This document shows positions 59,438 through 64,000 of a stretch of DNA of 64,000 nucleotides, in pieces (the first letter of the stretch is position 1; each line of letters opens with the position of its first letter). Below the pieces are notes generated by a model. The model was given only the letters and a program-made list of their open reading frames with translations. It had not been told where the DNA came from and made no database searches. A program made the translations under genes and the position numbers. Source of the stretch: Cylicocyclus nassatus. Its lineage: Eukaryota > Nematoda > Chromadorea > Rhabditida > Strongylidae. The stretch is from positions 5,222,232 through 5,286,231 of the forward strand of contig CATQJL010000326.1 of assembly GCA_958299035.1 (NCBI GenBank), given 5' to 3'.

Positions 59438-59651
59438 AGGCAACAATCACCTGAAAGTGAAGAATGTGATTTCGAAGCAGCTAACTCTTCTCATTTCTCA
59501 CTTTTGGCTTCGTGATGAAGACTTTTCTTACAGCCAGATATCAACTTTGTGCTGATACAACACAATCTGAATGAAGCGAGAGATCATCTATTGGGTTGGA
59601 AAAAATAAGGCCTCTATGGTTTCTTGGAATGAAAATAATTCCAGCCTAGGA
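59438..59651. repeat. Inverted repeat A, left copy
   Basis: CAACAATCACCTGAAA through GATATCAACTTTGTGCT to ATTGGGTTGGAAAAAA, matched in reverse orientation at 61655-61882. Confidence 0.8.
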
Positions 59652-59993
59652 ACGACGACTTGTAAATGGCCACGATTTTATGGTCGAAGCTCTGACGGTC
59701 TATAGTACCTAACCACACGTTATATATCGCGCTAAAGCTGAGTTTGCCACTATCTTCTCTTTATTTTTCGTGATTTTTGGCCTTTAAGGAAATTGAGCAA
59801 GTTGCATACTACAACTCCTCAAATTTATTCATTCTTGAATGAATTCTGCAAGTATGTAGAATAGATCTCAATCTTGAGTCATTTCTTTTGGAAGATTTTC
59901 AAAATGATCATCAAGATTATTTCTAAGCAAGTGTATAAATCAATATCTCTTAAAAAAAGACCAACGCATTTAATTTAAAAAGATTTTGATTAT

Positions 59994-60543
59994 ACAGTAG
60001 AGATAGAGAGGTAAGAGAATCTACTCATCTCCAAAGTCGGATCATCACTGGTCTAATAACAAGAATTTTTTGGGGAGTCTTTGAAACGGAAAAATAGATG
60101 GAATTAATTCGACATCGAACTTAAGTTCACCTGTGCAGACATCCATGTAGGAATAATTTTACGCAATTGAAGCAAAACGTTTCATTTTTATGAATGCATT
60201 AGAGAAGTGAAATGAAAATTTGAGATCGTACTTGAATTTTTTATCAGTGTCAGAATTACTTCAGTAAGTTTACGGGTAATAACCAAAATTTCCAACACAA
60301 TTTTTTTAATGCATTCAATTACATAAGTGCCTCTACATAAAAGAATTTCGCAAGAGCGGAAGGAATATCATGACAATACCATACGCGAGAAAAGCAAACA
60401 ATTTTTCTTCTACATATAAATGATTTTAACAGATGATTTTTTTTATAATATTTCAGAACTCGGATGTTAGCATGCAGGTCTTAGAAATTCCTGTTTCGCC
60501 AATGCTTCATAACTCCCTCTTTTACAGTTGAATTGATCTGTAA
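59994..60543. repeat. Direct repeat D, left copy
   Basis: Contains ATAGATGGAATTAATTCGAC, ATCCATGTAGGAA and CTTCATAACTCCCTCTTTT in the same order as at 61920-62440. Confidence 0.85.
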
Positions 60544-60556
60544 CTCCCATATGCGC

Positions 60557-61490
60557 GGAAATTAATGCCCATTTTGAACTTCAACCGCAGTAAGTCATAC
60601 ACTTCTCATCTCTAAATAGTTTGCAAACCACCGTTCGATAGAACAAATCAAGCTCTACAAGATGGCTCTCTTGCTTTTGCAATAGCTTTTATCCACCTCG
60701 AGTTTTAAGGTAAAAAGTAAAAAGACTCAGCTGCCCGAAAAATCGAGAAAAATCGTAAGTCAGTTCATAAAAGTCCTACAAAAATTCTAACTTGCTCTCG
60801 TAAACACTATTCACATAAAACATCTATATACGCCGTTTTTGTCTTCTTTATCCCCTTAGAATTCAAGAAAATGGAAATTTTCGTGCATTTGAAAAAGTGA
60901 TGCCGTGCCGTTCCCACATGAATAATCGTATACTACAAACCTGTAGAAGTACAAACGTAAATTTTCTGTTCTCTGCAAGCTCTAGTTCTCGAGAAATACC
61001 GAATATAGCTTTCCCTAGTTAGGTGGTCCAAGCTAAAATTCCGATCTCTCGAGAACTAAAGCTTGTAGAAAGCTAAAAATTTAAGTCTGTAATTCTACGG
61101 GCTTGTGGTATACAACTACCTATGTGGGGAACGGCATAGCATCACTTTGGCAGATGCACAAAAATTTCCGGTTTCTTGGTTTCTAACAGGGAAAAAATAC
61201 GGCAAAGGCGTTTATAGATATTTTATGTGGATAGTGTTAACGTGAGCAAGTAAGAATTTTTGTAGGATTTCTATGGACTGAGTTACGATTTTTCTCGATT
61301 TTTCGGGCAGCTGAGTCTTTTTACTTTTTACCTTAAAACTCGAGGTGGATAAAATCTGTTGCAAAAGCAAGAGAGCCATCTTGTAGAGCTTGCTTTGCGC
61401 TATCGAACGGTACTTTGCAACCCATTTAGAAATGCGAAGTGTATGATTTATTGCGGTTGGAATTCAAAACCTGCATTAATTTCCGGACAA
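60557..61490. mobile_element. Near-complete 930-bp palindrome (foldback element)
   Basis: Both halves are inverted copies almost to the centre near 61025: ATCCACCTCGAGTTTTAAGG with AAAGACTCAGCTGCCCGAAA on the left face their complements on the right, as do the AAGATGGCTCTCTTGCTTTT blocks. Ends share AATTAATG-type sequence. No coding capacity. Confidence 0.85.
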
Positions 61491-61654
61491 CCTAATAGTT
61501 GGTACTGCGAAGTTATAAAGTTTTCGTTCAAGAGTATTAAGTTGTCCCGAAAGTTTTGTCCGTCTTTTCAAACCAACCTTCCATATAACATGTTGTTAGG
61601 TATTGGAAACCGTTAGAACTTCGATCAAAAAGGGTCAGATCATGGCTTTTTTAC

Positions 61655-61882
61655 AAGTTCTCGTAAGCAAAAATTATTTTCAGCCCAAAAAAAACACGAA
61701 AGGCCTTGTTTTTTCCAACCCAATAGATGATTTCTCAACACTTCATTTAGATTGTACATATTGTATTAGCACAAAGTTGATATCTGGCTGAAAAAAAGTC
61801 TTCATCACGAAGGCAAAGGTAAGAAATGAGATAAGTTAGCTGCTTCGCCATCAGATTCTTCATTTTCAGGTGATTGTTGCCT
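61655..61882. repeat. Inverted repeat A, right copy
   Basis: Reverse complement of the 59.44-59.65 kb segment, with small indels; the TTTTTTCCAACCCAAT and AGCACAAAGTTGATATC blocks are clear. Confidence 0.8.
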
Positions 61883-61919
61883 TTTTTTGCACCAACAAAT
61901 TTTTTGAGGAGATCTTGAG

Positions 61920-62440
61920 TTACAGTAGAGATAGCTACCAAACATCAGTGGTTCACTGACAAGAATTGCTTTGGGACGGGAAATAGATGGAATTAATTCG
62001 ACATCGAAGTGAAGTTCCCCTGTGCAAATATCCATGTAGGAAGAAATTTACACAAATGAAAGCCTTCTATTTTTATGGACACCTTAGAGAACCCAAATAA
62101 AAAGTTGAGATTGCAATTGGGTTTTTTGTCAGCGTCACAATTATTCAGGCAGTTTTCGGGTAACAGGAACATTTCCAACACTTCTTTTGTTGATACATTT
62201 GATTACATAACCACATCTACACAAAAATTTCGCAAAAATACATACGTAGTGAAAATCTCATGTGGACAGAACATAATGATGATACTATATGCAAGAAGAG
62301 CAAGAAACAATTTTTTTATATAAATGATTCCAGCAGATGATTTTATTATTAACAATGTTTCAGAGCTCGAGGGTGCTAGCAGGCATGTAGAAATTCCTGT
62401 TTCGTCAACGCTTCATAACTCCCTCTTTTGCGACTGGGTT
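61920..62440. repeat. Direct repeat D, right copy
   Basis: Second copy of the 59.99-60.54 kb segment, in the same orientation, diverged by substitutions and small indels. Confidence 0.85.
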
Positions 62441-63848
62441 GATGATTTCTGCTGGTAGTGCAATATTTCAAAATTTTTATTCAAGAATTTCAGAATTAGG
62501 TTGTCCGGAAGCTTTGTCGTCTTTTCAAACCACTATAAAACTACGCACAATAAAGACTTGAATGAGTTTCAACTTGCATTCCATGCGGCTCTTCCTTCTT
62601 TTTCTTATGGATAACATTTTTGAACCGCAATCTTGTAATCCTTTTTTGGAAACTACCAAAACTCTTCACCATCATTTTAGTCTGCTTAAAGTTCGGCTAA
62701 TTTTCAAACTTTCATTTCAAAGTTCGGAAAGATTTGGGTATGGCACTCGGACTATACGAGAATGATTTTAGATTTTCCTGATCTGCTCTTTTAGCTCTGA
62801 AAAATGTACTTTCTTCGGAGATCTCGGTTTTTGGCAAAGTCATGAAACACGCACTGCAGCAAGAACATGAAAGATCGGAAGAAAAAGAGATCTCGGAAGA
62901 ACCTAATTTTCATCAGATACAACAACACATAACCAAGTTTGAATTGCTTTGAAGAATCAGCTTCTTGGAATTTGCGGTACTCTTGCGTGGGAAACGTGAT
63001 AAAAAAAGTCGTGGTTCCCATGTAAATGATTGATACTAACTTGATAAGCATGGCCCATGTATTCTAAAATGAGCGTAATGTAGCCGGGTTTGCTCTACTT
63101 ATCAGCTACCAGCTCTCCTTGAAAATATTAGGATGACGATTTTTAAAATTCAAGGAAAATTTGGCGTTACTGCTGAGCTTCTCAAAAAGCCATTGCGATA
63201 ACATTGCAAACACAGGGTAGATTAGATAGCAAATATAGCTGTAAGAAAGAACAGAAATCTGAGTCAAATGGTACTTACAACTAGGTCGGTTTTGGATTGA
63301 TGTTCTGTGAGTTTTAGTGATCGATGAAAAAAGCCGATAACCTAATCTATCTACACAAAATTTTTTTAAGTAAGTGGACAGAAACAGGGTCCACGATTTG
63401 TACAGTCTGTTCCCCAGTTACTTTTCCTGTTGTTCGCCGCTCTCTAGTACGACTGCAGAAGATTTGTTTGGTAAAAACCTTTTGGAATGCTGCCAAATCA
63501 GCGCGCTGCGTTTCTCACGCAGATTAGGAATCGGAAAGAAATGCAGGATGATCTGCTGGAGAGCTTTCGTACAAATATAACAATCTTTAAATTATTTATG
63601 CTTTCTATATATCTACTGCAAATTACCTATCAAAGAAACATTATAGAAAATATAGGGCGACTTGCAGTTCAAACATTTCAGCAGCGATTTTAGACCAGAA
63701 TTTTTTAGAAAGGCCGAATTTTTTTGAAAATAAAATTCATTCCTTTAGCCTTGCACATGTATGAGAGGAATCATTCTTGAGCATTTCGTGAATTGAAGAA
63801 AGAAAAGAAAAAATTTCGTCCATTGCTTGGGCGGTAAGATGTGTAGCT
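62441..63848. other. No gene recognised
   Basis: A mariner-like end TTAGGTTGTCCGGAAGCTTT lies near 62499, similar to TTAAGTTGTCCCGAAAGTTT near 61539. The rest is AT-rich with short frames only. Confidence 0.45.
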
Positions 63849-64000
63849 AATGAAATTCAAGACGAACTTTCCCACACCGATTCTCCAGATTGCGCCAGTG
63901 CTAGGCACGGTAAGGTCCTTCACCGAAAACACTCTTAGTGCTTTAGCAAAACTGCAAAATTGGAACAGGGCCAATGAGCTCAAAACCCTCAAAAACTCAA
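63849..64000 (+). CDS. Partial ORF running off the right edge, unrecognised
   Basis: An ATG at 63849 opens a frame of about 50 codons to the window end, including RSFTENTLSALAKLQNWNRA, with a composition more protein-like than nearby shadows. A stop lies just upstream. The minus strand is also open here. No family was recognised; it could be a first exon or a retroelement start. Confidence 0.28.

Noticed and set aside
59438..62440. CRISPR-like array in the repeat block
   Set aside because: Repeats are hundreds of bases long, few, and partly inverted; the host is a eukaryote.

Overview
The window looks like a stretch of nematode genome, most likely a strongylid (hookworm-like) species. The genes have many short phased introns with TTTCAG-type acceptors, the proteins are nematode-type, and the spaces between and within genes are full of small inverted-repeat transposons and mariner/Tc1-like relics. 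The first gene matches the nematode IFA intermediate filament class. From memory, mua-6/ifa-2 (W10G6.3) and sgk-1 (W10G6.2) are neighbours on the C. elegans X chromosome, so the order here looks like conserved microsynteny.

Layout. 1-9.7 kb: no convincing gene; a 464-bp palindromic MITE (4.76-5.23 kb), a degenerate tandem repeat (7.36-7.81 kb), a G17 tract and one unrecognised ORF. 9.76-13.38 kb, plus strand: complete 14-exon intermediate filament gene (578 aa). 13.4-20.5 kb: non-coding, with several MITEs. 20.59-25.00 kb, plus strand: complete 12-exon SGK kinase gene (452 aa) with a GC-AG first intron. 25.0-28.26 kb: intergenic, with a GC-rich island and a decayed mariner copy. 28.26-32.75 kb, minus strand: a second complete SGK gene, also 452 aa, whose 12 coding exons have exactly the same lengths as those of the first. 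35.46-42.83 kb, minus strand: an inward-rectifier K+ channel gene (about 487 aa), with a probable alternative first exon at 46.64-46.78 kb. 47-64 kb: no convincing gene, but dense foldback elements, a Tc1-like 1.29-kb element, a Helitron-like insertion nested in a MITE, and a complex repeat block at 59.4-62.5 kb. An ORF may run off the right edge.

The four genes are arranged +,+,-,-. The convergent pair of SGK paralogs is the centrepiece. The kinase core is about 85% identical over 200 aligned residues and both phosphorylation sites are kept, but the PX-like N-terminus is only about 38% identical. This suggests an old inverted duplication in which catalysis was preserved while localisation and the C-lobe diverged. 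No operon, CRISPR array, rRNA or convincing tRNA was seen. All exon models were assembled by eye from splice signals, reading frame and family similarity; no alignment or search was run.
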